A stretch of 64,000 nucleotides of DNA from Euborellia annulipes (GCA_023213315.1 JAKCPI010014213.1:62001-126000), one strand, 5' to 3'. Counted from the stretch's first letter, positions 11,239-21,278 are shown. Numbers and translations: made by a program. Notes: generated from the letters alone by a model not told the origin.

Positions 11239-12093
11239 TTATGGCTTTGCTTTTGTTCCACCTGCAATGCTTGTGTCATCAATCGTTACAACAAACTGAC
11301 CATTCACAATTTTAGGTGGTGTTGCGTTCTTCCATTGAATAGATAATCCATTACGATATCGCAAATCAATGGCTGAGATTTTTGACCACACCGGTTTTAA
11401 GTCAGATTGTGCCAGATGACTTAAACGTTGCAACTTATTCATTGTTTGATCTTGGTCAACAATAATTCGTAAACCTGTATCAAACTGCATAAACCAAGTC
11501 ATTCGCTCCGTCAGATATAACTCTTTTAGACGCAAATTGGCGGGATGGAATAATTGATTGATTTCATTATAACGTCGCATCATCATTTTCGACTGGCTTA
11601 CCGGACCATGTAGTAACGGAAGCTCAGGATGAATTGTCGGCTCTGCCTCACTAAATACATCGCCTCCATCGCTTAATAAGCGACCTGTTCCCCAACGGGC
11701 GATGGCATGTCGAGGCATAACACGAACACGAATACCATTGGGCCAAGCACGAGATACGACAACTCGGTCTACCCAAGAAATTTCTAACGTTTTATCACGA
11801 ACCTGTTCTAAATCAGATGTGAAATAATTCGCTTTTATAATTGGAGCAACATGCTGCATCACTTGTTGTGTTTCAACTGAAGACGTTGACCCCACAACCT
11901 CTAGCTTTGCAACTGTTGCATCTGTAATAACTTTATATAGCCCATAAATTCCGAATGCCAGCACTACAAAAGCAATAACCAACAGCACCCATCCACCAGC
12001 ATTGGCAAGCTTCTGCTTACGTGTAGGTGGTTTATCATGAATAGAGGTGATGGCCGCACGTTTACGGCGCATGGAAGCCGGAAGTTGTGCCAT
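11239..12093 (-). CDS. ftsQ: Cell division protein FtsQ
   Basis: Single-pass divisome protein that brings FtsL/FtsB to the septum. The gene is intact at 284 residues: a short basic cytoplasmic end, one membrane span (about residues 33-55), then a periplasmic POTRA domain (VAKLEVVGSTSSVETQQVMQ) and the FtsQ beta domain. The start is two bases from the end of ddlB, the usual order in this cluster. Confidence 0.93.
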   Translation of the reverse strand: MAQLPASMRRKRAAITSIHDKPPTRKQKLANAGGWVLLVIAFVVLAFGIYGLYKVITDATVAKLEVVGSTSSVETQQVMQHVAPIIKANYFTSDLEQVRDKTLEISWVDRVVVSRAWPNGIRVRVMPRHAIARWGTGRLLSDGGDVFSEAEPTIHPELPLLHGPVSQSKMMMRRYNEINQLFHPANLRLKELYLTERMTWFMQFDTGLRIIVDQDQTMNKLQRLSHLAQSDLKPVWSKISAIDLRYRNGLSIQWKNATPPKIVNGQFVVTIDDTSIAGGTKAKP

Positions 12094-12095
12094 AT

Positions 12096-13022
12096 TTAAG
12101 CCGTACCTTCCAATGTTTGCTCAAGAATGGCAACACATAATTCATCAAAACTATAGCCAACAGCTTTCGCAGCTTTTGGAACTAAAGAATGGCTGGTCAT
12201 ACCTGGCACAGTGTTTACTTCTAGAAGCCAGAAATTACCCTGCTCATCCTGCATCGCATCAATACGGCCCCAGCTTTCTGCACCAACTGCCTGAAAAGCA
12301 CGTAAGCACAATGCCTGTAGGTTCTTCTCTTCTGTCTCACTTAGACCACAAGGAATACCGTACTCAACATCATTACGTTCATATTTTGCTTCATAGTCAT
12401 AGAAGGCAACATCTGCTGGTGGTTGTAAACGAATAACAGGCAAAGGCTGACCATTTAGGAATGAGATTGTGAACTCACGACCTGTGATCCATTTTTCTGC
12501 CATAACAACAGCATCGTGCTGAGTCGCCTTTTCAATTGCAGCAGCAAAATCTTCCGCTTTCTCAACCTTACTCATGCCCACACTTGAGCCTTCATGTACA
12601 GGTTTGATAATCATAGGTAAGCCTAAATCAGCAATAACCGCATCTAAATCTGTTTCTTTAGTAATAATGCGATATGGCGCGGTAGGTAAGTCGCTACCTT
12701 GCCAGATTTGCTTGGTTTTGACTTTATCCATGCCAATAGCAGAACCTTGTACACCTGTTCCGGTATAAGGCAAATTTAACCATTCAAGTACACCTTGAAT
12801 CTGGCCATCTTCACCGCCACGACCATGCAACACAATAAATGCACGATCATAATTTACAAGCTCAGTCACACTGCGGTCTTGCGGATCAAATGCTTCAGCC
12901 TGAACACCTGAACGTAACAGAGCATCCAGAACTGCCTGACCACTATCTAAAGACACAGCACGCTCAGCCGATTTCCCACCAAATAACACGGCAACTTTGC
13001 CGAATTTTGTAGCATTTGACAC
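12096..13022 (-). CDS. ddlB: D-alanine-D-alanine ligase
   Basis: ATP-grasp enzyme making the D-Ala-D-Ala dipeptide for peptidoglycan. I take the GTG start at 13022 (then SNATKFGKVAVLFGG) because AAGGAT lies seven bases upstream and the protein then has 308 residues, the family length. Reading from the upstream TTG at 13049 adds nine residues without support. Visible motifs are HGRGGEDG, the ATP-grasp loop region HEGSSVGMS and the Mg-binding LEVNTVPGMTSHSL. Confidence 0.95.
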   Translation of the reverse strand: MSNATKFGKVAVLFGGKSAERAVSLDSGQAVLDALLRSGVQAEAFDPQDRSVTELVNYDRAFIVLHGRGGEDGQIQGVLEWLNLPYTGTGVQGSAIGMDKVKTKQIWQGSDLPTAPYRIITKETDLDAVIADLGLPMIIKPVHEGSSVGMSKVEKAEDFAAAIEKATQHDAVVMAEKWITGREFTISFLNGQPLPVIRLQPPADVAFYDYEAKYERNDVEYGIPCGLSETEEKNLQALCLRAFQAVGAESWGRIDAMQDEQGNFWLLEVNTVPGMTSHSLVPKAAKAVGYSFDELCVAILEQTLEGTA

Positions 13023-13058
13023 GTTTAAATCCTTAACCCGATAATTCAATATTTTTGT

Positions 13059-14510
13059 TTATTTCACATACAAATGGTGTTGTGCAAGTTCTACTGAAAT
13101 TGCTCCAACGTTACCCGCACCCTGCGTTAATAACAAGTCATTTGGTTGTAACACATTTTGCATGATGTTTTGCAAATTACCTTCAACCGGATCGACCAAA
13201 ATCGGTTCCACCTGTCCGCGTAAACGAATACTACGCGCTAAAGTACGGCTATCTGCACCGACAATAGGCTTTTCGCCGGCAGGATAAACTTCCAGTAATA
13301 ATAATTGATCGACTTGAGAAAGCACTTCAATAAAGTCATCAAAACAATCGCGGGTACGAGAAGTAACGGTGTGGCTGGAATAACATAACCAAACGACGAT
13401 CCGGATGGCTCTGACGAGCAGCTTTAATTGTTGCTTCTACTTCTTTCGGATGGTGTCCATAGTCATCAACTAACTTAACGTTACCATCGGCAAGTTCAAA
13501 TTCGCCTTGTACTTGGAAGCGACGACCAACACCGCTAAACCCAGCTAAAGCACGGCTAATTGCGTCATCAGAAACACCTTCATCAGTCGCAACACCAATA
13601 GCAGCCAAAGCATTCAAAATATTATGCATGCCCGGTTGGTTGATGGTTAAACGTAGCGGCTCACGACCTTTACGTAACACGGTAAAGTGTGAACGCATAC
13701 CATCTTGTTCAACATCAATTGCGCGGATGTCGTTATCTTCATTAAAACCATAGGTAATAACTGGACGGCCTACACGCGGCATAATTTCACGAATGTTGGC
13801 ATCATCACCACAAACAACTGCCAAACCATAAAATGGTAAGTTATGAAGGAATTGTACGAACGTATCTTTTAATTTATCAAAGCTACCTTCATAGGTATCC
13901 ATATGGTCAGCATCAATGTTCGTTACAATGGCCGCCATAGGCTGTAAATAAAGGAAAGATGCATCTGACTCATCAGCTTCAGCCACGATAAAACGACTTT
14001 CACCCAGTGCAGCATTTACACCTGTGCTGTTAAGCAAACCACCAATAACATAGGTTGGATCAAGGTTTTCTTCAGCCAACATGGTGGTTAAAAGACTTTG
14101 TGGTAGTGGTTTTACCATGTGTACCAGCTACAGCAATACCATGACGGTAACGCATCAGCTCACCTAGCATCTCTGCGCGGCGTACGATTGGAGTACGTTG
14201 TTCAATCGCTGCTTTAATTTCCGGATTTTCTGGATCAATCGCTGTAGAAACTACAAGCACATTGGCATTTTTAATATTTTCCGCTTGATGGCCAATATAA
14301 ACCTTGATGCCATTTTGCTCTAATTGTTCTGTAGTTTTAGATGCTTTAATGTCTGAACCGGAAATTTTATAACCTTTGGTTTCCCAATACCTCTGCAATG
14401 CCACACATCCCAGCCCCACCGATCCCCACAAAATGAATGTGTTTGATACGGCGCATTTCAGGCACTTTAATCAGTTTTTTTGCTTGGTTCGCAGCTGTTG
14501 ATGGAGACAT
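13059..14510 (-). CDS. murC: UDP-N-acetylmuramate-L-alanine ligase, frameshifted
   Basis: Cytoplasmic Mur ligase adding L-Ala to UDP-MurNAc. The start ATG at 14510 opens with a basic segment and the Rossmann loop [12 protein letters not shown]. The ATP loop GTHGKTTTT (near 14110), the central domain ([19 protein letters not shown]) and the C-terminal domain ([17 protein letters not shown]) are all present. Three shifts (near 14390, 14100 and 13330) divide it into pieces. The joined length is about 483 residues, normal. It lies between murG and ddlB on the same strand. Confidence 0.94.
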
Positions 14511-14521
14511 AGTAAATCCGA

Positions 14522-15619
14522 TTACATTTTTTGGATAAGATCAACCACATGCTGAGTCGCATTTGGTTGGGCATGTTGACGCGCTTTCACTGCCATTTCT
14601 GTAAGTAATTGGCGGTTCATCAGCGAAGTGAACAATTCATTTAGAACATCTGGTGTCATGGTCGATTGCTGGCAAATTTTTGCAGCACCAACATCGGCCA
14701 AAAATTTGGCATTCGCAGTTTGGTGATCATCAACTGCTATAGGAAGAGGTACAAAAACTGCGGCAATACCTGCTGTTGCAACTTCCGTTACTGTTAATGC
14801 TCCAGCTCGGCAAATAATTAAATCAGCCTCACTATAAGCCTTTGCCATATCTTCAATAAACGGCAAAACCTGTACCGTTAAATTAGCTGGTGCATCTGCA
14901 TAAAGTGCTTGCGTTGCTTCAACTTGTTGCTGACCACACTGATGAAAAATATTGAGTGGTGCTTGTAATTGTTTTAATGCTGGAGGTAAGCGTTCATTGA
15001 GCGCTTTTGCACCTAAAGAACCACCAACAATAAGAATGTTTAGAGGTTGCCCTGCTTGCTCACGTGCATCGTAACGCCACTTTGGGCTTAAAATATCGTT
15101 AATTTCACGACGTACCGGATTTCCGGTTGTCACTACTTTTTCACTAGCAGAAAATGTATTTGGAAATGCTTCACATACCACTTTAGAGATACGTGATAAC
15201 TGAGCATTGGTAAAACCCGCTACCGCATTTTGCTCATGAATAAGTACAGGAATACCCAATAATCGCGCTGCTAAACCACCAGGCCCCGCAACATAACCAC
15301 CAAATCCAGCTACAGCATCAACTTTAAGCTGTTTCATATAGCGCATTGCGCTTAATGTTGCTTTTAAAATTTTAAAAGGCGCAGCAAGTTTACGGATCAC
15401 GCCGTTCCCACGAACACCTTGAATATCAATTTGATATATTGGAATATTTTGATCTTTTAATAATCGATTTTCCATACCTGTTGGCGTGGCTAACCATGAA
15501 ACCTGACAACCTTGTTGTTGAAGTTGTTTGGCTACGGCGAGGGCTGGAAAAACATGTCCACCTGTACCGGCAGCCATCATCATGACATGTTTAGGTTTAC
15601 TTTGCTGCGAATCGGTCAC
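14522..15619 (-). CDS. murG: N-acetylglucosaminyltransferase MurG
   Basis: Peripheral membrane GT28 glycosyltransferase that turns lipid I into lipid II. The gene is intact at 365 residues. The N-terminal G loop [17 protein letters not shown], the second glycine loop [12 protein letters not shown] and the UDP-GlcNAc site ([11 protein letters not shown], then [12 protein letters not shown]) are all visible. It ends 11 bases before murC. The 238 bp upstream, towards gshB, holds no gene I can see and probably carries the promoter. Confidence 0.97.
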   Translation of the reverse strand: MTDSQQSKPKHVMMMAAGTGGHVFPALAVAKQLQQQGCQVSWLATPTGMENRLLKDQNIPIYQIDIQGVRGNGVIRKLAAPFKILKATLSAMRYMKQLKVDAVAGFGGYVAGPGGLAARLLGIPVLIHEQNAVAGFTNAQLSRISKVVCEAFPNTFSASEKVVTTGNPVRREINDILSPKWRYDAREQAGQPLNILIVGGSLGAKALNERLPPALKQLQAPLNIFHQCGQQQVEATQALYADAPANLTVQVLPFIEDMAKAYSEADLIICRAGALTVTEVATAGIAAVFVPLPIAVDDHQTANAKFLADVGAAKICQQSTMTPDVLNELFTSLMNRQLLTEMAVKARQHAQPNATQHVVDLIQKM

Positions 15620-15857
15620 GGTCTAATTCTTCAACTCAAAAAACAATGGAAATTGTCATCTATTTTTGTAGCCGTTTATTTTTAATCCTAAAGCTTCATT
15701 AACGAAAAGCTAATTTCACTCGTTTATAACAGAAAGATGTGCTTTTTTGAAAATATGCCTACAAAGCTATGGTGTATTTAGTATTGTTATTTTACAAATT
15801 CATATATTTTCAAGTGATTTCCTACCGGTTAGGCAGAAAACCACTTGAAACAAACAA

Positions 15858-16801
15858 TTATGCAGGGCGACCAGCTTCTAATACATCAAACAGGTTATCG
15901 GCAATTGATGTACCAAACTGAGCATCGATTTCACGAATACAGGTTGGGCTGGTGACATTAATTTCAGTGACATAATTACCAATTACATCTAAGCCAACAA
16001 AAATCAAGCCTTTTTCGCGCAGGAATGGTCCAACTTTAGCTGCGATCAATTTATCATTTTCAGTGAGCGGACGCGCTTGGCCTAAACCACCTGCCGCCAA
16101 ATTACCACGTACTTCGCCATTTTGTGGGATACGAGCCAAACAGTAAGGAATAGGTTCACCATTTACCATCAAAATACGTTTATCCCCTTCTACAATTTCA
16201 GGAATATAACGTTGAGCCATAATTGGACGGTTGCCTAACTCAGTCAGCATTTCCAAAGTAGAACCAATGTTCACACCATCTTGGTATAAACGGAAAATTC
16301 CCGTACCGCCCATACCATCAAGTGGTTTCACAATGACATCGCCATGTTCTTTAAGAAATTCACGAATTAAGCTTTGTTGTGATGTTACAAGTGTAGGTAC
16401 TTGCAGCTCTGGGAATTGCGTTGCAAATAGCTTTTCATTGCAATCACGCAATGACTGAGGTTTATTAATAATCCATGAACCTTCACGTTCAGCTTGCTCA
16501 AGCACGTAAGTCGTATAGACAAAATTCATATCAAACGGTGGGTCTTTACGCATGAGCACAACGTCATAAGCAGCGATTGATTCTTTTTCTTTTCGCCCAG
16601 CTCATAATAATGGTTGTAATCTTCAAACACTTCTAAAGGTGAGATCAGACCGTAAGCTTTACCTTGGTCGATATATAAATCTTGTTGTAATGCATAACCC
16701 AATTCATGTCCACGACGGCTCGCCGCCCACAACATTGCCATGGTTGAATCCTTTTTCAGATTCACGGTTTCAATCGGATCCATGACGACAAGTACACGCA
16801 T
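15858..16801 (-). CDS. gshB: Glutathione synthetase, frameshifted
   Basis: ATP-grasp ligase joining gamma-glutamylcysteine and glycine. The start ATG at 16801 gives MRVLVVMDPIETVNLKKDST, the usual N-terminus. The ATP-grasp region includes DVIVKPLDGMGGTGIFR, and the metal ligands lie near INVTSPTCIREID. One base shift near 16590, in a stretch of A/T, separates the pieces 16801-16526 and 16559-15858. The joined length is about 314 residues, normal. The partner gene gshA is also in this window (50990-52568) but not linked to it. Confidence 0.93.
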
Positions 16802-16965
16802 GCTCAAGCTCTTCTTAAAATTTAAATTAGCATAAGTATAGCTGAGATTTTTCACTCGTTTTTCTTAATTTAAGTAAAAGGTGTATCTGCTATTTACCAT
16901 TATCTTGAACTTCAAGGAATTCAGTTAAACTATGAACCATAAAATATTAATTTTTAAGGCTAAAG

Positions 16966-17179
16966 ATGAAACTTTATCGCTATTTAACCGGCCCTGATGA
17001 CTCTGCTTTTTGTGCACGAGTGACTAAAGCACTGAACCATGGCTGGGAATTATATGAAGCACCCACGCATGACCTTTAATGGTACGCATGTGATTGTTGG
17101 ACAAGCAATTTGCAAAACGATTGATGAGAACTATGATCCAGAAATGGATATTTTAGATATTCTGAAAAATAATGCTTAA
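16966..17179 (+). CDS. DUF1737 small protein, frameshifted
   Basis: About 70 residues. The first part (LTGPDDSAFCARVTKALNHG, followed by WELY) is the DUF1737 signature. The visible frame stops early, but reading on in the next frame from about 17080 gives the expected continuation (FNGTHVIVGQAI) and a stop at 17179. The start ATG at 16966 has AAGG nine bases upstream. It stands alone, divergent from gshB, with its own terminator. The family's function is unknown. Confidence 0.7.
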
Positions 17180-17183
17180 TTCT

Positions 17184-17217
17184 AAGGGGGGTGCTTTATC
17201 GGCAAAAAGCCCCCTTT
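17184..17217 (+). terminator. Terminator after the DUF1737 gene
   Basis: AAGGGGG and CCCCCTT arms separated by about 19 bases, four bases after the gene. The T run is short, so this is a modest prediction. Confidence 0.5.
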
Positions 17218-17355
17218 AAAACTCAATTAACAAGAAAAACTAATGAGTTAATTCACATAGTTCTGTTTAATTCACTCATTATATTCCTAAAAAATAGTTA
17301 TTAAAAAATAAATATGTCCTTTTTTAAGACAATAGTTCTTTTATTCTAAACAATT

Positions 17356-17376
17356 AAATGATTATAATTATCATTT
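17356..17376 (+). promoter_or_regulatory. Fur box upstream of the siderophore receptor
   Basis: AAATGAT-TATAATT-ATCATTT is a 21-bp palindrome close to the Fur consensus. It lies about 35-50 bp upstream of the receptor start, where Fur-Fe2+ would block transcription. Confidence 0.7.
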
Positions 17377-17408
17377 ATACTTTTATTTTTGTTAACTGAT
17401 TTTATTTT

Positions 17409-19603
17409 ATGTTAAGAATTTCTATATCATCTCCCCCAAATTAAGCGTTTATTCCCGCTCAGCTTACTCAGTTTAATGATCCTTAATGTTCAAGGTGTAT
17501 ACGCTGAAGACTCGAGTAACTCATCATCGAAAATTGCAGCGACCATGCCCACCATAAAAATTGAGGCCATGAGTGAGCTCGACCCAATTAAAAGTTATAT
17601 CGACTATGACAAAGCCAATGTCACACGTAATGGTTTAGATAAAAAAGATATTCCTCAAACCATTGATACCATTGATGTTCAGAAGTACAAAGTTTATGGA
17701 TCAAATGATCTAAGCGTTATGTTACAAGGTACCCCTGGGGTATCCACCAATTACGATATGCGCGGTGATGGCATTACCATTCGTGGTTTTGGAGCGGACG
17801 CAGGCGATATTTACCGTGATGGTATACGTGAAAGTGGTCAAGTACGCCGTAGTACTGCCAATATTGAACGTATTGAAATTTTAAAAGGCCCAGCTTCTGT
17901 TTTATATGGCCGTAGTGCGGGTGGTGGGGTTGTGAATATGGTGAGTAAATTCGCCAATTTCGACTCTAAAAGTTCAGTTGGCGCTTATGCAGGTTCATAC
18001 GACAACTATGGAACAACTGCTGACATCAACCAAGTCATTAATGACAATTTAGCAGTACGTCTTAACTGGAGAATATGGAGAGTCCGACAGTTTCCGCTCT
18101 GGTATTGAAAATAAAATTGAGATGTTTTCACCAAGTTTTACTTATAAAAATGACGATGGAACGCTTACTTGGACTACACAATATACCTATGACAAATTAG
18201 GTCGTGTACCTGATCGTGGGCCAACACGTGATATTCTGCCTGCGGGAACCTCGATCAAAACAGGATTTGCCCAAGACGGAGATTATGTTGATGATATTTT
18301 GCAAGTGGTCCGCACCGATGTGAATTATCAATATGCGCCTGATTGGAACTTTCACTGGGCAGCAAGTTACCGACAAGCAGAACAGAACTTTGATCATTTT
18401 TACTTTGGAACTTATTGTGGCCTCGATGGAAATGACCTGAAAGGCAAAGAATGCAACACCAAAAAAGGTTATATCAATCAGAATTACTACTGGCAGCAAA
18501 CCAGCAATAAAACCACCACCAATACCTTTGATATTAAAGGCAAGTTCAAAACCGGCCAGCTTGAACATCAAATTATGTTAGGTACAGACTGGACTTATGA
18601 ACAGCGAGAGCCACGTCTAGCCAATAAAACTCAAAATGGTTCAGCCATTTATGGTTACGTCAATCCATTCACGGGCGAACGTGAATATAGTCGTGGCAAT
18701 GGCCCATTAGAAATTAGACAGCACAACTATAATGAAGGCACAACTTATGGCGTATTTATTCAGGATTTAATTGGTCTAAATGACCAACTTAAACTGATGA
18801 TGGGTGTCCGCTACGATTACTTCGACTTTTCAACCACTAACAAACTCACTAATGCACATCGTAGTGTAAAAGACAGTACTGTTAGCCCAAATGTTGGCTT
18901 GGTATGGCAACCGCTTCCTGAACATAGTTTTTATACCTCTTACTCTAAGAGCTTTGCGCCATTCGGTGGGCAAATGGGTGTTAACCAAGTTACTGGAAGC
19001 ACCGATGTCACAAAAATGGACAAAGAGCCTCAATATAACGAGCAATATGAAGTTGGGGTAAAAAGTGAATGGTTAGATAATCGTTTAAATACTCAATTCT
19101 CTGTTTTTGATATTCGTAAAAATAATATTCGCTATAAACCGAATCCTGACAGTGAACCAGAGGTGTGGACAACTGCGGGTCAGCATCAATCTCGTGGTCT
19201 CGAATTTAGCTTTATTGGCCGTGTACTTGATAATGTCTTTGTTCGCGGTGGTTATGGTTACACCGATGCCAAAGTAAAAGAAGATAAACAAAAGCCTGAA
19301 CAAGAAGGCAACTCTTTAGCCAACACATCTAAAAATACGGGTAATTTATTTGTTCGTTATTTACCAACTGAACAGTGGTATACCGAGGTGGGCGTAACCT
19401 ATGTGGGGTCTTATTATCCGAACATTAATAATGCAGTAAAAATGGAAGGCTCTAATCGCGTCGACGCAGCAATTGGTTATAGTGCTGACCCTTGGAATGT
19501 CACACTTGCAGTGAACAACCTAACCAATAAAGAATACTGGCGCTCAGACAGCATGCCAGGCACACCACGTAATGTTTTAGTTCGTTTTAATTATCAATTT
19601 TAA
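17409..19603 (+). CDS. TonB-dependent ferric siderophore receptor, frameshifted
   Basis: Outer-membrane beta-barrel importing a ferric siderophore with TonB energy. The plug domain shows DGITIRGFGADAGDIYRDGI and the conserved IEILKGPASVLYGR-x2-GGG; the barrel ends with V-R-F-N-Y-Q-F, a normal C-terminal Phe. One shift near 18070 separates plug and barrel. The first clear ATG (17476) falls inside the signal peptide. An ATG at 17409 would join the same frame if the five-C run at 17433-17437 is one C too long, giving a full signal peptide ending VYA before ED. The joined length is about 730 residues. The ligand is not readable from sequence; the CirA/Fiu/PiuA and FhuE-like groups are all possible. 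The Fur box upstream predicts iron repression. Confidence 0.88.
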
Positions 19604-19618
19604 ATAAAATATTAAACT

Positions 19619-19649
19619 GGCATACCCCTATTTAGAAGTATGCCCTTTT
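19619..19649 (+). terminator. Terminator after the siderophore receptor
   Basis: GGCATAC and GTATGCC arms followed by a T-rich tail, 15 bases after the receptor stop. Confidence 0.65.
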
Positions 19650-19655
19650 ATTTTG

Positions 19656-19720
19656 AGATACCGTATTTCTCACGATAAGCTTGCATATTTGCTAGCGCTT
19701 CTTTTTCACCTTGGGTGATG
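19656..19720 (-). pseudogene. Displaced partial copy of the pyrE 3' end
   Basis: Bases 19656-19686 are identical to 21281-21311 at the end of pyrE, in the same orientation. Similarity continues, with substitutions, to about 19713. Read on the minus strand it still encodes the PyrE C-terminus ([18 protein letters not shown], then SK and stop) with an A for S change. This is therefore a different allele and not a recent copy. There is no start and no body of the gene. It marks the left edge of the 1.6-kb insert beside pyrE. Confidence 0.8.
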
Positions 19721-19772
19721 ACTGAACAAGATCAACAAAACAAGTTGGGTATGACGATGGAGTGTAAGAATT

Positions 19773-19800
19773 GATTCGCATATGCTGTATTATATTAATT
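19773..19800 (+). other. Degenerate XerC/XerD dif-like site 1
   Basis: XerC-like arm GATTCGCATAT, six-base spacer GCTGTA, XerD-like arm TTATATTAATT. The 11-6-11 layout is exact. Against the Acinetobacter p-dif pattern (ATTTCGTATAA, N6, TTATGTTAAAT) it has four mismatches in the C arm and two in the D arm. It is the weakest of three such sites within 1.4 kb. Confidence 0.35.
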
Positions 19801-19865
19801 TTAGAAATTATTAAAAATATATTTTTTAAAGTTAAAATAAACCAAATAGATTTAAGAAATTTAAT

Positions 19866-20397
19866 ATGCGTATATTTTTGATTTGGTTCTTTTTAATGGT
19901 ATTAACAGGTTGCAGTTCTTCAAAGTATAGTGAAAATCCTAATAAATATTTAGAATTATTAGGGACATCAACACAAAGTAAAAGTTTCGAAACGTTTGTG
20001 AACCAGCTCGAAGTAAAAGGAAGTACCTGAGATCACCGATCAGTTTTGGAATGAAGAATTTCCTAAACTTGATTTCTATGATCAAAGCTTAATGCTTCCT
20101 CAAAATGGCATCGAAATGCTGTTAAAAAATAAGAAAATTGTATCTATAAAATTATATCTCCCCGATCAAGATGTTTCATTTGCAAATTATAAAGGACATA
20201 AATTGCCCCTTGGTCTTTTCAGTGATGATACCGAAAAAGAAGTGAAACAAAAACTGAAGACTAATAAAGATACTAATACAAATCCTCATCGAAACGTAAA
20301 AGAATTCGAAACTGAGAAAGTCAGTGTTGCGATTGATAACGCAACAGGAAAAATCATTTACATCGAGTTACATGAGCATTCACTAGAACAAAATTAA
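19866..20397 (+). CDS. Putative lipoprotein in the pyrE island, frameshifted
   Basis: The signal sequence ends in a lipobox (LTGC at about residues 14-17), so the protein is predicted to be lipid-anchored in the envelope. The first frame ends at 20031; coding continues from about 20029 in the next frame to 20397 (about 176 residues in all). The second half is charged, with a G-x-x-LPLGLFSDDTEKEVKQKL segment. Such LP-x-GL segments occur in small envelope proteins of accessory loci, but I do not recognise a named family. It lies between dif-like sites 1 and 2 and is AT-rich like the rest of the island. An immunity-type role is possible but not shown. Confidence 0.6.
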
Positions 20398-20466
20398 GTG
20401 ATTAAACCATATTGATTTTGTCTAAGTTAACTCCCTTATTTTACATAGTGGTGCTTATTTGAAACG

Positions 20467-20494
20467 ATTTCGTAGTTGAGATTTTATGTTAATC
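20467..20494 (+). other. XerC/XerD dif-like site 2
   Basis: C-like arm ATTTCGTAGTT, spacer GAGATT, D-like arm TTATGTTAATC, with exact 11-6-11 spacing. The outer eight bases of the C arm and nine bases of the D arm match the Acinetobacter p-dif pattern. The orientation is C then D, opposite to site 3. Confidence 0.5.
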
Positions 20495-20504
20495 AGATCA
20501 TCGA

Positions 20505-20525
20505 AAGGCCCTATTTATGGGCCTT
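20505..20525 (-). terminator. Hairpin after the exported protein gene
   Basis: AAGGCCC, loop of seven, GGGCCTT. On the minus strand it lies about 40 bases after the 20566 stop and is followed by only a short T run, so it is a weak terminator or a structural hairpin. Confidence 0.4.
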
Positions 20526-20565
20526 GGGACTGTTCTAAATTTTGTGTAGGTACCTAATTTTCAAT

Positions 20566-20939
20566 TTAATCACACTTAAATCCTGATAACTGTAATTCTT
20601 GTTTTAGATTATCAGCACCTTCTGAAGTCATAAAATTTTGGAGATAGTTTGTTGATTCAAAATAAGACTCATGGACTATGTTATTTACGATAATGTTGTC
20701 AGCTTTTATAACTGCATTTGCCATAGAACACACTTCTTTTTTATCTTTATCAGCCAGAGCCTTTACATCATTTTCAGCGTTATTCAATATCAATTTGCCA
20801 CGAACAATGATTTCTAATTGTGGATAAACTTTTTCTAGCATCTGTAAATATTCTTTTCATCTGCATAGTTTGGATATTCTTTCGCTTGAATTGTACTGAT
20901 TGCTGAAATAGCAAGTAGGCTAATTAGGATCTTTTTCAT
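20566..20939 (-). CDS. Small exported protein of unknown function, frameshifted
   Basis: About 124 residues. The start ATG at 20939 opens a typical signal peptide (MKKILISLLAISAISTIQA, then KEY). The frame shifts near 20841 and continues to 20566. The mature part is mostly helical and charged with two Cys (in EVCSMANAV and at the C-terminus GFKCD), which could form a disulfide in the periplasm. Its start overlaps the stop of the 50-residue ORF upstream (ATGA), so the two were translated as a pair. Size, export and position after another ORF are those of a periplasmic immunity protein, but no family is recognised. Confidence 0.6.
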
Positions 20940-21088
20940 TTTATAAGTTTTTGTAAAGCTTCGGATAAATTAGTATAGCATTCTGTTGTTGAGCCGTTGA
21001 ATGAGATTTTAGGCTTATAGTGGTACTCATTCATTTCGGTTTTGAACTTCACTTCCATGTCATAGACCTTATCGGTAAGTTTGTGCAA
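20936..21088 (-). CDS. Short ORF, possible 3' remnant of a larger gene
   Basis: Fifty codons from TTG 21088 (in-frame stop directly before it), or 40 from ATG 21058, ending in a TGA that overlaps the ATG of the next gene. The sequence (MEVKFKTEMNEYHYKPKISF and so on) looks like a real soluble protein end. There is no good start or ribosome site, and the reading begins right beside dif-like site 3. This suggests that the 5' part was lost, perhaps by Xer recombination. No family is recognised. Confidence 0.4.
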   Translation of the reverse strand: MHKLTDKVYDMEVKFKTEMNEYHYKPKISFNGSTTECYTNLSEALQKLIK

Positions 21089-21097
21089 CTAAAGTCA

Positions 21098-21125
21098 AAT
21101 TAACATAATACGCCTTATACGAAAT
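21098..21125 (-). other. XerC/XerD dif-like site 3 (best match)
   Basis: On the minus strand: C arm ATTTCGTATAA (a perfect match to the Acinetobacter p-dif C arm as I recall it), spacer GGCGTA, D arm TTATGTTAATT (one mismatch to TTATGTTAAAT). On the plus strand the order is D then C, inverted relative to site 2. The two together enclose 0.6 kb with two small genes, the layout of a p-dif module. Confidence 0.65.
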
Positions 21126-21141
21126 TATTAAAATTTTAGTC

Positions 21142-21180
21142 AAAACCGTTCTAGGATTCAGCACACTGGAACGGTTTTTT
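21142..21180 (+). terminator. Orphan hairpin with T tail
   Basis: AAAACCGTTC and GAACGGTTTT arms (perfect ten-base stem) around a 17-base loop, followed by six T in all. It lies between dif-like site 3 and the pyrE terminator. No plus-strand gene ends nearby, so what it terminates is unclear. Confidence 0.5.
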
Positions 21181-21238
21181 ATGATTTTTAACACCCTACG
21201 ACTATAGTTTAACCAACTCAATAATTTGATTAAATTAT

Positions 21239-21265
21239 AAAAAAAGGAAGCTATAGCTTCCTTTT
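21239..21265 (-). terminator. Terminator after pyrE
   Basis: AAAAGGAAGCTATAGCTTCC-TTTT is a perfect palindromic stem, 14 bases after the pyrE stop on the minus strand and probably active in both directions. Confidence 0.8.
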
Positions 21266-21278
21266 CCATACCTAACTC

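Noticed and set aside
17391..17419. Another D-arm-like TTATGTTAA near the siderophore receptor
   Set aside because: No XerC arm lies at the right distance. The ATG in it may be the receptor start codon.
21069..21269. 66-codon minus-strand ORF beside pyrE
   Set aside because: It runs through the pyrE terminator, the orphan hairpin and dif-like site 3 and has no protein-like pattern.
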